Notes: generated by a model not told the origin, from the letters alone. Positions 43,781 through 53,557 are shown, counted from the stretch's first letter. The stretch is DNA of 64,000 nucleotides from PALSA-911 sp037442565 (GCA_037442565.1 JBBIQA010000003.1:1-64000); one strand, 5' to 3'. Numbers and translations: made by a program.

Positions 43781-44056
43781 CTACTGGGTCCGGCGCGTCT
43801 GGATTTCTTGGTTCAGCCGGCGCAGCGACACGAAGATGGCCGTGTTGTTCTCGTCGTCGGCGCGCAACTTCACCCCGTAGGTCTGCGAAACGGCCAGCGC
43901 GATTTCGAGAATGTCGATTGAATCAAGACCAAGTCCTTCGCCGTAAAGCGGCGCTTCCGGATCAATATCCGAAGCGATTGTGTCGAGATTAAGTGTCTTG
44001 ACGATCAGTTCCGCCAATTGGGTTTCTTGTGGGCTCTGGGAAGTAGGATCGGGCAT
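43781..44056 (-). CDS. Acyl carrier protein of the polyene cluster
   Basis: A 91-residue acyl carrier protein. The phosphopantetheine site is GLDSIDILE with Ser46 (DSI instead of the usual DSL). It is the first gene of the minus-strand block and tethers the growing polyene. Its 5' region (44057-44326) is an AT-richer divergent promoter zone shared with the halogenase-like gene; the stretch TTTTTATTTTAC at about 44090 stands out. Only one carrier protein is visible, whereas related clusters usually have two. Confidence 0.92.
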   Translation of the reverse strand: MPDPTSQSPQETQLAELIVKTLNLDTIASDIDPEAPLYGEGLGLDSIDILEIALAVSQTYGVKLRADDENNTAIFVSLRRLNQEIQTRRTQ

Positions 44057-44326
44057 TCAGTGTTCCGGAGATATTGCTTCAGTTTCAGTTTTTATTTTAC
44101 AGGCAGCCATGGCCCTTGTCAGCCCGCGATTTGCGGCATACTCGACCGACAGGCCGGATCTACGAACTGGGCGAGGCCGGCGGAGGCGCCGATGCCGGCA
44201 TGGACACCCCGCGGCAAGCACCGCTAAGAATTTCATAGCTTGTGTTGCGCGGGCGGCACACAAGCGGGTCGTCGGGTCTGATCCGCTCCCCTTTGTGCCC
44301 TGCCCGCCTTTTCCCATGGTGCCGTT

Positions 44327-45628
44327 TTGACAAGTGCAGAAATCCAATCCGCCAACCAAGAGTATGACGTTCTGGTGGTCGGCGGCGGACCCGCCGGCTC
44401 CACCGTGGCCACCCTGCTCGCCAGCCGCGGCGAGCGGGTCCTACTGGTCGAGAAAGACCGTCACCCACGCTTTCACATCGGCGAATCGCTGCTGCCGATA
44501 AATGTCCCTCTACTGGAAGAACTTGGCGTAAAGGAGGCAATCGACCGCATCGGCATGCCGAAATTCGGCGTCGAGTTCGTCTCGCCGGATCACGATGCCG
44601 CGATGACGCTGGATTTTTCCCAAGCCTGGGACAAGCGGTATTTCTACTCGTACCAGGTGCGCCGGTCCGAATTCGACCATGTCCTGCTGAAGAACGCCGC
44701 GGCGAAGGGGGCCCGGGTCGTCGAGGGTTGCCGGATCAACGACATCCGCTTTCCCCCGGGCGGCGGCGTCGTCGCCACCGGGCAGGACGATGCCGGCGCC
44801 GAGGCCGTTTTTTCGGCGAAGTTCCTGGTGGACGCCTCGGGGCGCGATACGCTGCTGGCGAACAAATTGGCCATCAAGCAGCGCAACCCAAGGCACAAGA
44901 GCGCGGCGGTGTTCGCGCATTTCACCGGGGCGCACCGCCTGGCGGACAAGGCGGAGGGCAATATCAGCATTTTCTGGTTCGCCCATGGCTGGTTCTGGTT
45001 CATCCCGCTGGCGGACGGTACCACCAGCATCGGCGCGGTATGTAGCCCGGAGTTCATCAAGGCGCGCGGAACCGATGTCACCAGCTTCCTGATGGGCCTG
45101 ATCGCCCTCTGCCCGGCGCTCGGCGAACGGTTGCGCGACGCCACGATCTGCGGCCCGGCGACGGCGACCGGCAACTACTCCTATGTGGCGCAGCACATGA
45201 CCGGACGGAACTACATCCTGCTCGGCGACGCCTACGCGTTCATCGATCCGGTGTTCTCGACCGGCGTCTATCTCGCCATGAAGGGCGGTTTCCTCGGCGC
45301 GGACGCCGTCTCCGCCTGTTTGCATGGCACCCGGGCACAGGCGGACCGCGCGATGCGCCGGTTCGAGGCGGCGGTGGCGCAGTCCCTCGCCAGTTTCTCC
45401 TGGTACATCTACCGGATGAACCGCCCGGCGATGCGCCAGTTGTTCATGGCGCCGCGGAATTTCTTCCGTATGCGCGAGGCGTTGCTTGCCCTGCTGTCGG
45501 GCGACGTGTTCGGCCGCTCGCCCATCCAGGCTCCGCTGATGTTGTTCAAGGGCGTCTATTTCATCAAATCCCTGTTCCTGAAGGATGCAGCGGCGTTCGG
45601 TGGCCAGGCATCCGGGCGCATTGAATAG
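44327..45628 (+). CDS. Flavin-dependent halogenase-like oxidoreductase
   Basis: A 433-residue FAD enzyme with the Rossmann motif VVGGGPAGSTVA (18-29) and FHIGESLLP (50-58), typical of tryptophan-halogenase relatives. The WxWxIP motif that blocks monooxygenase chemistry in halogenases is present as WFWFIP (223-228). Lys80 in MPKFGVEF matches the position of the catalytic lysine that forms the haloamine or hypohalite conduit. A TTG at 44327 is the only suitable start. In xanthomonadin-type clusters a related enzyme is thought to brominate the aryl ring. Halogenation of the product is thus plausible; the alternative is a non-halogenating oxidoreductase. Confidence 0.8.
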   Translation: MTSAEIQSANQEYDVLVVGGGPAGSTVATLLASRGERVLLVEKDRHPRFHIGESLLPINVPLLEELGVKEAIDRIGMPKFGVEFVSPDHDAAMTLDFSQAWDKRYFYSYQVRRSEFDHVLLKNAAAKGARVVEGCRINDIRFPPGGGVVATGQDDAGAEAVFSAKFLVDASGRDTLLANKLAIKQRNPRHKSAAVFAHFTGAHRLADKAEGNISIFWFAHGWFWFIPLADGTTSIGAVCSPEFIKARGTDVTSFLMGLIALCPALGERLRDATICGPATATGNYSYVAQHMTGRNYILLGDAYAFIDPVFSTGVYLAMKGGFLGADAVSACLHGTRAQADRAMRRFEAAVAQSLASFSWYIYRMNRPAMRQLFMAPRNFFRMREALLALLSGDVFGRSPIQAPLMLFKGVYFIKSLFLKDAAAFGGQASGRIE

Positions 45629-45671
45629 GCCAGGCAAGTCTGAACCGCGCATCGAAGTACACGGCCGATCG

Positions 45672-46433
45672 ATGACCGATCCGCAAGCGGCCACACATCT
45701 GGTCCTGATCCCCAGCTACAACACCGGAGCGAAACTGTTCGACACGGTGGCCGAAGCACGCCGCTTCTGGCGCCCGGTCTGGGTGGTGATCGACGGCAGC
45801 ACGGACGGCACGGCGGATACGCTGACGCGTCTTGCCGAGCACGATCCGGACCTCTCGGTATTCGTGCTGGCGCGCAATCAGGGCAAGGGCGCCGCGGTGC
45901 TGCACGGCCTGAAAATGGCGCAGACGCAAGGCTTCACCCATGTGCTGACGATGGATGCCGACGGCCAGCACAACGCGGCCGACATACCCCGCATGATGAC
46001 GATCTCGGCCGCGCGGCCCGACGCCATGGTGCTGGGCCGCCCGATCTTCGATGCCAGCGCCCCCGCCGTCCGGGTGGCCGGACGGCGCGTCGCCAATCTG
46101 CTCGCCAATATCGCAACCTTGTGGGCCGGCATCGGCGACGCGCTGTTCGGCCTGCGCGTCTACCCCATCGTTCCCCTGCTGCGGGCCTTCCGGGCCACGC
46201 GCTGGATGCGCCGCTTCGACTTCGATCCCGAGGCCGCCATAAGGCTGTGCTGGATGGGCGTGCCCCCGGTCAACGTCCCTTCGAAGGTGCGCTATTTCCG
46301 CCCGGACCAGGGCGGCGTGTCGCATTTCCGCTATCTGCGCGACAACCTTCTGCTGACCTTCATGTTCCTGCGCCTGTTGGCGGAGATGCCGGCACGGCTG
46401 GCGATGGCCGCCCTCAGATCATCCCGCCATTAA
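45672..46433 (+). CDS. Family 2 glycosyltransferase of the polyene cluster
   Basis: A 253-residue GT-A glycosyltransferase from the ATG at 45672. VLIPSYN (11-17), DGSTDGT (41-47) and the DxD-type DADGQH (95-100) are typical of family 2, dolichol-phosphate-mannose-synthase-like enzymes. It lies 43 bp after the halogenase-like gene. Its last 20 bp overlap the 3' end of the convergent ketoreductase gene. It may glycosylate the lipid anchor or pigment. Confidence 0.88.
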   Translation: MTDPQAATHLVLIPSYNTGAKLFDTVAEARRFWRPVWVVIDGSTDGTADTLTRLAEHDPDLSVFVLARNQGKGAAVLHGLKMAQTQGFTHVLTMDADGQHNAADIPRMMTISAARPDAMVLGRPIFDASAPAVRVAGRRVANLLANIATLWAGIGDALFGLRVYPIVPLLRAFRATRWMRRFDFDPEAAIRLCWMGVPPVNVPSKVRYFRPDQGGVSHFRYLRDNLLLTFMFLRLLAEMPARLAMAALRSSRH

Positions 46434-47133
46434 TGGAGATGATCTGCGCCGTGATGTAGCCGGCCTGCTCGGACGCCAGGAACTGCACCAGCTCGGCCAC
46501 CTCCTCGGCGGTGCCCGCGCGCTTCATCGGCACCAGCCGGTCGATCTGCTCCGGCCCGAACGCCGCGTCGGCCATCGGCGAGGCGATGATGCCGGGGGCG
46601 ACGGCGTTGACGGTGATGCCGCGGCTGGCGAGCTCCAGCGCCAGCGAGCGGGTGGCGCCGTGCAGCCCGGCCTTGGCAGCGGCGTAGTTGGTCTGGCCGC
46701 GGTTGCCGGCGATCGCGCTGACCGAGGAGATGTTGACGATCCGCCCCCAGCGCCGGCGGATCATCGGCATCAGCAGCGGCTGGGTGACATGGAAGAAGCC
46801 GTTCAGCGACACGTCGATCACACTGGTCCATTGCCCCGGACGCATCGCCGGCATCACCGCGTCGTCATGGATGCCGGCGTTGTTGACCAGGATCTCGATC
46901 GGCCCCTCGGCGAGTACGCGCTCCAGCGCTTCCCCGGCCGCGTCTGGGTCGGTGACGTCGAACACCGTGACGGCAGCGGAGCCGCCTTGTTCCAGGATAC
47001 CGGCCACCACGGCCTCGGCCTGCGCGATGCCGGCATGGGCGTGGACATAGACATGCCGCCCGGCCTCGGCCAGCCGGCGGCAGATCGCGGCACCCAGCGC
47101 CCCGCTGCCGCCGGTTACCAGCGCCCGCCTCAC
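46414..47133 (-). CDS. 3-ketoacyl-ACP reductase (FabG-like)
   Basis: A 239-residue short-chain dehydrogenase starting at a GTG at 47133 that overlaps the dehydratase stop (GTGA). Cofactor motif TGGSGALG (7-14), NNAG, catalytic Ser137, Tyr150 and Lys154 (NYAAAKAG) and the end GYITAQIISINGGMI identify the FabG family. It reduces the 3-keto group in each polyene elongation cycle. It is convergent and overlapping with the glycosyltransferase gene. Confidence 0.9.
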   Translation of the reverse strand: MRRALVTGGSGALGAAICRRLAEAGRHVYVHAHAGIAQAEAVVAGILEQGGSAAVTVFDVTDPDAAGEALERVLAEGPIEILVNNAGIHDDAVMPAMRPGQWTSVIDVSLNGFFHVTQPLLMPMIRRRWGRIVNISSVSAIAGNRGQTNYAAAKAGLHGATRSLALELASRGITVNAVAPGIIASPMADAAFGPEQIDRLVPMKRAGTAEEVAELVQFLASEQAGYITAQIISINGGMI

Positions 47134-47561
47134 GGCGATATCCCCAGCACCACGGCGGCGCGGCCGGACAGCAGCTTGCGGCCGTCGCAACGGATCGCGA
47201 AGCGGTAGATCACCCGTCCGGCTTCGCCCAGCAGCTGTTCGGCCTCGATCTCCAGATCGCCGCGGAGACTGTCGAGCCGCTCCACCTGGCAGGCCACGTC
47301 GCGCAGGCTGGCCAGATAGCCGCCGGTGGGCTCCGTGCCGTCGGGGCCGGACAGCGCGCCATGCACCGCCATCGCCTGCGCGGCGTATTCGACGCCGCAC
47401 ACCGCCGGCAACTGGCCGTCGCGGGCCAGCGGATGATCGTTCCGGCGATGCGAGGCGCTGCGGCAGAGGATGTGCGCGGCGTCCCAGCTCACCACTTCAT
47501 CCAGCAGGCACATCGCCCCGGCATGCGGGATGAGGGCGGCGATTTCGGTGCGGCCAATCAT
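47130..47561 (-). CDS. Second hotdog dehydratase (ApeP-like)
   Basis: A 143-residue hotdog protein with the N-terminal LIPHAGAMCLLDEVVSWD block (His13), the PHxxxMxLLD pattern of ApeP-type 3-hydroxyacyl-ACP dehydratases, followed by a CGVEYAAQAMAVHGAL helix. It probably pairs with the small hotdog protein at 41485-41790. Both ends overlap neighbours by 4 bp (CLF upstream, ketoreductase downstream), consistent with one translationally coupled operon. Confidence 0.87.
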   Translation of the reverse strand: MIGRTEIAALIPHAGAMCLLDEVVSWDAAHILCRSASHRRNDHPLARDGQLPAVCGVEYAAQAMAVHGALSGPDGTEPTGGYLASLRDVACQVERLDSLRGDLEIEAEQLLGEAGRVIYRFAIRCDGRKLLSGRAAVVLGISP

Positions 47562-48352
47562 GGCGCTGCGATGTCGACGGCGACGATGGCGCCGTCGATC
47601 CCTTCGATGCCGACCGCACCGGCGCCGGCTGCGATGGCGCCCAGCAACGGCAGGCTGCGCGCGGCCGGATTGCCCCGCCGCAGGGCTTCCAGGCCCGCAT
47701 CCCGCAGCGCCGTGCCGGTTGCGCCGTCCTGGCGCAGCCGGATGCCGAGTTCGGCCAGGCTGCGTTCCGTGCGCTCCGGCGTCAGCACCAGGGCGACGCC
47801 AAAGCTTGCCCCGATCGGGCGCACGGCATGCAACGGCCCCGGGTACGGCAGGTCATAGGCGATCAGGGTCACGGCGCGGTTCTCGGCCGTCGCCTGCGCC
47901 GCCGCGTCGAGCAGGCCGATGGCGAAGCTGCCGTCGTAGCCGCACAGGCTCGTGCTCGGCGCGGTGGCGGCGCAGGCCAGCGCCCAGTAGCCGGACGGCG
48001 CGTTGTGCACCGAATTATGGAACCGGGTCGGCGAGACCTCCCGCTGCTCGGTGGCGAGCACGGTGAGGATGGCGTCGATGGTGTCGCCGTCGCTGCCCGA
48101 GGAGGTAAACACGGTAGCCATGTCGGCGGGATCGCGCCCGACCTGCGCCAGCGCCTCTAGCCCGACCGCGATTGCCAGCTTTACCACCGCCCCTGTCCGC
48201 CGTCGCTCAGCCGGGGGGAGTTGCGCCACCGGCGGCAGGGCGATTTCGACCGGCTGGAAGGCCGCCTCGCCGCGCAGCACCGGCTGGGAGGCCGGCCAGC
48301 CGGCCAGCCCGGGGGCGAGCAGCCCGACCCCCTCGACAAACACCCGCATCAT
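47558..48352 (-). CDS. Beta-ketoacyl synthase chain-length-factor-like protein
   Basis: A 264-residue ketosynthase-fold protein with an N-terminal beta-ketoacyl-synthase-like domain (FVEGVGLLAPGLAGWPASQ), as in the ApeC-type chain-length factors. The central FTSSGSDGDTIDAIL ... RFHNSVHNAPSGYW block is retained, but no CxS/CA nucleophile is seen, so it should be catalytically inactive and act as partner of the ketosynthase at 48349-49536. Both overlaps are 4 bp. Confidence 0.87.
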   Translation of the reverse strand: MMRVFVEGVGLLAPGLAGWPASQPVLRGEAAFQPVEIALPPVAQLPPAERRRTGAVVKLAIAVGLEALAQVGRDPADMATVFTSSGSDGDTIDAILTVLATEQREVSPTRFHNSVHNAPSGYWALACAATAPSTSLCGYDGSFAIGLLDAAAQATAENRAVTLIAYDLPYPGPLHAVRPIGASFGVALVLTPERTERSLAELGIRLRQDGATGTALRDAGLEALRRGNPAARSLPLLGAIAAGAGAVGIEGIDGAIVAVDIAAP

Positions 48353-49536
48353 CCGGCCGCCCCGAGGATAAGGCTACAATTGCTGCCGCCGAAGCCGAAC
48401 GAGTTGCTCATCACGCGGCGGATTGGCAGGGGCGTGCTCTCCAGCAAATGCCGGCAGCGGAACGACGGATCGATCGCCGTCGTGTTCGCGGTGCCGGGAG
48501 CGAATTGGTGGCGGATCGCGAGGGCGGAGACGATCGCCTCGAGGATGCCGGCGGCGCCGAGCACGTGGCCTGTCAGACCCTTGGTGGAACTGCACGGCGT
48601 CTGCGTGCCGATCACGTCCAACACTGCCCGGTCCTCGGCGGAATCGCCGACCAGTGTCGCGGTGGCGTGCAAATTGACATAGTCGATGTCGCCCGGGGCG
48701 AGCCCGGCGGAGGCCAGTGCCCGTTCCATCGCCAGCCGCGCGCCGGCGCCCTCGGGGTGCGGCGAGGACATGTGATACGCGTCGTTGCTCTCGCCGATGC
48801 CCATCAGCATGACGTCGCCTTCCCGGGGCTCGGCCCTTTCCAGCAGCGCGAAGCCGGCCGCCTCGCCGATGGAGATGCCGTCGCGGGCGGCATCGCAAGG
48901 GCGGCAAGGCCCCGGGGCAGTGAGATGAAGCGAGGCGAAGCCGCACAGCGTGGTCAGGCACAGCGTGTCGGCGCCGCCGACGATGGCGGCGTCGCAAAGC
49001 CCCGCCGCCATCATCCGCGCCGCGTTGCCGAACGCCTTGGCGGTGGAGGCGCAGGCGCAGGAGACAACGAGCGACGGCCCCGAGAGCCGCAGGCGCCGGC
49101 GCACGAATGCCGCGAGCGAATAGGTGTTGTGGGTGGTTTCGTAGCGAAAGCTGGCCGGCAGAGCCCCGGTCGCCGGATCGCGCGCCCGATAGGCGTGCTC
49201 CGCTTCCAGAATGCCCGAAGTGCTGGTGCCCAGGAACACGCCGATCCGCTCGCTGCCGTAGCGCAGCCGCGCCGCTGCCACTGCCGCCGCGAACCCGTCC
49301 TGGCGCAGCGCCAGCTCGGCCAGGGCGTTGTTGCGGCAGTCGAAGGCGGCGAAATCCCCCTCCAGGCGCAAATCGTCCAGGGCGTCGATCGCGCCGGTAT
49401 AGGTCGGCAGACCCGCGGATTCGAACGTGCAGGGCCGCAACCCGCCACGCCCGCTTTGCAGGGCGGAGAGCAGCGGCTCCAGGCCGTTGCCAAGGCTGGT
49501 GGCGGCGCATAGGTGGCTCAGACGCAGCGGATGCAT
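48349..49536 (-). CDS. Ketosynthase (beta-ketoacyl-ACP synthase II-like)
   Basis: A 395-residue ketosynthase from the ATG at 49536. The catalytic triad reads SCACASTAKA (Cys162), NLHATATLVGD (His290) and STKGLTGHVLGAAG (His324), matching FabF-type condensing enzymes. It would extend the aryl starter with malonyl units, with the CLF-like neighbour setting chain length. It is one of the central genes identifying an aryl polyene type II polyketide-like cluster. No second ketosynthase is visible in the window. Confidence 0.92.
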   Translation of the reverse strand: MHPLRLSHLCAATSLGNGLEPLLSALQSGRGGLRPCTFESAGLPTYTGAIDALDDLRLEGDFAAFDCRNNALAELALRQDGFAAAVAAARLRYGSERIGVFLGTSTSGILEAEHAYRARDPATGALPASFRYETTHNTYSLAAFVRRRLRLSGPSLVVSCACASTAKAFGNAARMMAAGLCDAAIVGGADTLCLTTLCGFASLHLTAPGPCRPCDAARDGISIGEAAGFALLERAEPREGDVMLMGIGESNDAYHMSSPHPEGAGARLAMERALASAGLAPGDIDYVNLHATATLVGDSAEDRAVLDVIGTQTPCSSTKGLTGHVLGAAGILEAIVSALAIRHQFAPGTANTTAIDPSFRCRHLLESTPLPIRRVMSNSFGFGGSNCSLILGAAG

Positions 49537-49549
49537 GGAAGGCGGCTTT

Positions 49550-50803
49550 CTATCCTGTGATCCGCGACAATTTGGCACGAACGGCTTCGAGGGATGCCCG
49601 CTCGCGGGCGATATGGGCGTAATATAGCGCATCGAAGGCCGCGCGCGCGGGATCGTTCTCCGCTGCGGCCGATGCCGGCCGCGATGCCAGGATCCGAGCG
49701 TAGCGCGCCGCGAAATACGCCAGATTCGCGCGCAGGTCGGTGTAGCGCGGATCGCTGAAGATCGCGTCGAAGCGCTGCTGATAATGTCCGAAGATCGGTT
49801 CGTCGTAGAAGATCAGCCGCAAGTTGGTGTCGTAGAGGTCATTCACCGGCACCGCCCGCTCGGCCTCCGCCAGCGCGCCGGGGCGGGTGGCGATCCAGTC
49901 CTTCTCCTGCAGGGCGGCATGCAGTTCTTCATCGTCGTACAGCGCGGCAGGGTCATCGAATGGCAGGTCGTTGGTGCGCCGCATCAGGTTGACGAACTCG
50001 TTCTTCGGCACCGGGAAATCGAATGCCGCGACCAGCAGCGGCCGATCGATCGGCCAGGGCTGCCAGATCCCGACGGTGGCCAGCGCATTATGCGTCAGGT
50101 GGGCGCAATTGTCGCGCAGCACGTCCCATTCGAAGGTTCGTTCTCCGCGGCGATAGGGGGCGTTGACGCTGTTCAGATAGGCCACCACGCCGCGCATCCG
50201 TTCCCGGTCGAGCGGCACGCGCGCGCAGTAGCGGTCGCGGCCGAACGAGAGGGCGTAGTCGGTCGCGACCGACAATTCGTACATATAGTCGTGCGCGGAC
50301 ATAGATGCCGGCTTGTCCTGCATCGCCGCTGCGTGAAACTGCACGCCGTCGAGGACCCCCATCGCCTTGGCGCGCCTTTGGGTGCGCGCGTAGGCGGAAG
50401 CGGTCAACGGCTCGCCCGGGGCCAGGTCGCCGTGGAAGAAGAAATCCCGTCCCTCGGTCGCGATCCAGTTGGCGTTGCGGTAATGCGCGTTCACGCTCAG
50501 CCCGACACCCTGGTCGGGCGACGGATCACCGGCGCAGACCTCGATCACCGGGTAGCCGGCATCCTTCGCCTTGCAGACGCCATTCAGATACAGCACCGAA
50601 TGCCCGCCCGGACCGCCGCTATCGAGGTCGATCCCCTTGCCGTGCAGCTTGTTGAATTCGGAAAGGGCGCAGAACTCCACATAGTAGGGATAGACCGAGC
50701 CGTAGACCTGCGCATCCGTGGCCGCCGTCGGGACATCGAACAGCGTGCTGGCGCAGCCGGTCAGCAGCAGGACCGCGCCCAGCACCCATGGGATCCCCCG
50801 CAT
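49550..50803 (-). CDS. Lipoprotein with putative permuted papain-like site
   Basis: A 417-residue lipoprotein (signal WVLGAVLLLTGC, lipobox Cys17). I do not recognise a named family with certainty. The sequence shows GGHSVLYLNG (His68) followed much later by WDVLRDNCAHLTHNALA (Cys233, His235, His239). This His-then-Cys order with an NC..H motif resembles circularly permuted papain-like (LRAT/NlpC or Lnb-type) enzymes, so an amidase, acyltransferase or transpeptidase is possible. It lies 13 bp upstream of the ketosynthase, first in the minus-strand block, and may act on the lipid-linked product at the outer membrane. Confidence 0.7.
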   Translation of the reverse strand: MRGIPWVLGAVLLLTGCASTLFDVPTAATDAQVYGSVYPYYVEFCALSEFNKLHGKGIDLDSGGPGGHSVLYLNGVCKAKDAGYPVIEVCAGDPSPDQGVGLSVNAHYRNANWIATEGRDFFFHGDLAPGEPLTASAYARTQRRAKAMGVLDGVQFHAAAMQDKPASMSAHDYMYELSVATDYALSFGRDRYCARVPLDRERMRGVVAYLNSVNAPYRRGERTFEWDVLRDNCAHLTHNALATVGIWQPWPIDRPLLVAAFDFPVPKNEFVNLMRRTNDLPFDDPAALYDDEELHAALQEKDWIATRPGALAEAERAVPVNDLYDTNLRLIFYDEPIFGHYQQRFDAIFSDPRYTDLRANLAYFAARYARILASRPASAAAENDPARAAFDALYYAHIARERASLEAVRAKLSRITG

Positions 50804-50820
50804 GCAATCTCCGAAACGGC

Positions 50821-52014
50821 TCAGGGCAGCACTTTCCCGGGGTTCATGATGCCCTTCGGGTCCAGGGCGGCCTTGATGCGCTGCATGGTCGCCAGTTCGG
50901 CGCCGCCGCGCCAGTCTTCCATCATGTAGGGCTTCAGCTGGCCGATGCCGTGCTCGGCGGAGAAGCTGCCGTCGAGATCGCGCACCACCTCGTTCACCGC
51001 GTCCATGATCGCGTGGTCCTGGGCCAGGAACCAGGCGGGGTCGGCGCCGACCGGCTGTTCCAGGTTGAAGTGGATGTTGCCGTCGCCCATGTGGCCGAAC
51101 GGCACGGGGCGGATGCCGGGCATCAGCGCCTCGCAGGCGATCGTCGCGCGGCGGATCAGTTCCGGCACTTTCGACACCGGTACCGAGACGTCGTTCTTGA
51201 CCGAGGCGCCCTCGCGTTTCTGCGCTTCCGAATGTTCCTCGCGCAGGCGCCAGATGGCGGCGCGTTGGGCCTCGCTCTCGGCGATCGCGGCATCGGTCAC
51301 GGTGCCGTCTTCCAACGCCTGTTCCAGCACCTGTTCCATCGCGGCGCGCAGGCCGGCGTTCGGGCGCGGGGTGGCGAGTTCCACCAGCACGTAGTGCGCG
51401 GCGGGTTCCGCCAACGGCACGCTCGCACCGGGAATGTGGGCGATGACGAAGTCCATGCCGGGACCGGACATGTATTCGAAGGCCTGCACCGAAGCCGCGT
51501 CATACGCCTGGAAGCGGCTGAACAGCGCCAGTGCCGCTTCCGGCGACGGCACGGCGCACAGCGCCACCGCCAGTTCCCGCGGCTGCGGCGCGAGTTTCAG
51601 CACCGCGGCGGTGATGATGCCGAGCGTGCCTTCCGAGCCGCAGAAAAGCTGGCGCAGGCAGTAGCCGGTATTGTCCTTGCGCAGCCGGCGCATGCCGTTC
51701 CAGATCTCGCCGTCCGGCAGCACCACTTCCAGGCCCAGCACCAGGTCCCGCGCATTGCCGTAGCGCACGGTGTTGTTGCCGCCGGCGTTGGTGGCGAGCA
51801 CGCCGCCGATCTGGGCGGAGCCTTCCGAGGAAATAGAAAGAGGCAGCAGGCAGCCGGCGTCGGCGGCGGCGATCTGCGCCGCCTTCAGCGTCAGGCCTGC
51901 CTGAAGGGTCAGGGTCATGTCCACGGGATCGATCTGCAGCACCTGGTTCATCCGCGCCAGCGACAGGACGATCTGGGTGCGGTTGGCGTTCGGCGTGGCG
52001 CCGCCGACCATGGA
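50821..52014 (-). CDS. FAD-linked D-2-hydroxyacid dehydrogenase (GlcD/D2HGDH-like; N-terminus lost in gap)
   Basis: The C-terminal 397 residues of a vanillyl-alcohol-oxidase-fold flavoprotein; the gap removes about the first 75 residues. The FAD domain end (SEGSAQIGGVLATNAGGNNTVRYG, LFCGSEGTLGIITAAVLKL) and the C-terminal GHMGDGNIHFN, FSAEHGIGQLK and PKGIMNPGKVLP motifs are those of GlcD and D-2-hydroxyglutarate dehydrogenases. It oxidises a D-2-hydroxyacid to the 2-keto acid. The apparent continuous frame with aspartase through the gap is fortuitous. Confidence 0.87.
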   Translation of the reverse strand, partial: SMVGGATPNANRTQIVLSLARMNQVLQIDPVDMTLTLQAGLTLKAAQIAAADAGCLLPLSISSEGSAQIGGVLATNAGGNNTVRYGNARDLVLGLEVVLPDGEIWNGMRRLRKDNTGYCLRQLFCGSEGTLGIITAAVLKLAPQPRELAVALCAVPSPEAALALFSRFQAYDAASVQAFEYMSGPGMDFVIAHIPGASVPLAEPAAHYVLVELATPRPNAGLRAAMEQVLEQALEDGTVTDAAIAESEAQRAAIWRLREEHSEAQKREGASVKNDVSVPVSKVPELIRRATIACEALMPGIRPVPFGHMGDGNIHFNLEQPVGADPAWFLAQDHAIMDAVNEVVRDLDGSFSAEHGIGQLKPYMMEDWRGGAELATMQRIKAALDPKGIMNPGKVLP

Positions 52015-52114
52015 NNNNNNNNNNNNNNNNNNNNNNNNNNNNNNNNNNNNNNNNNNNNNNNNNNNNNNNNNNNNNNNNNNNNNNNNNNNNNNNNNNNNNN
52101 NNNNNNNNNNNNNN
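52015..52114. other. Assembly gap (100 N)
   Basis: Exactly 100 N bases. Comparison with family lengths implies roughly 40 residues missing from aspartase and about 75 from the flavoprotein, so the true gap is probably at least 350 bp. Confidence 0.98.
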
Positions 52115-53403
<1,289 letters not shown>

Positions 53404-53454
53404 GCGCGCGCTCCTTTGGCGCGGGCCTCGCCCGCGCGGTTCAGGCCAGCGTCA

Positions 53455-53557
53455 GATCATGATGCGTTTGGGTTGCTTCACCCGAACGCATAAACATGAT
53501 CGCTAAAACAAAAGCTTAGAGTCTGATGATTTTTCTACCTGAAATCATCAGACTCTA
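53455..53557. repeat. Double palindromic intergenic element
   Basis: Two consecutive palindromes. The first (53455-53501) has GATCATG/CATGATC ends and a GCGTT ... AACGC core. The second has perfect 16-bp arms (TAGAGTCTGATGATTT at 53517-53532 and its complement at 53542-53557). The TAG stop of the MBL gene (53555-53557) lies in the right arm, and a T-rich stretch follows on the minus strand, so it may also terminate that gene. Confidence 0.7.
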
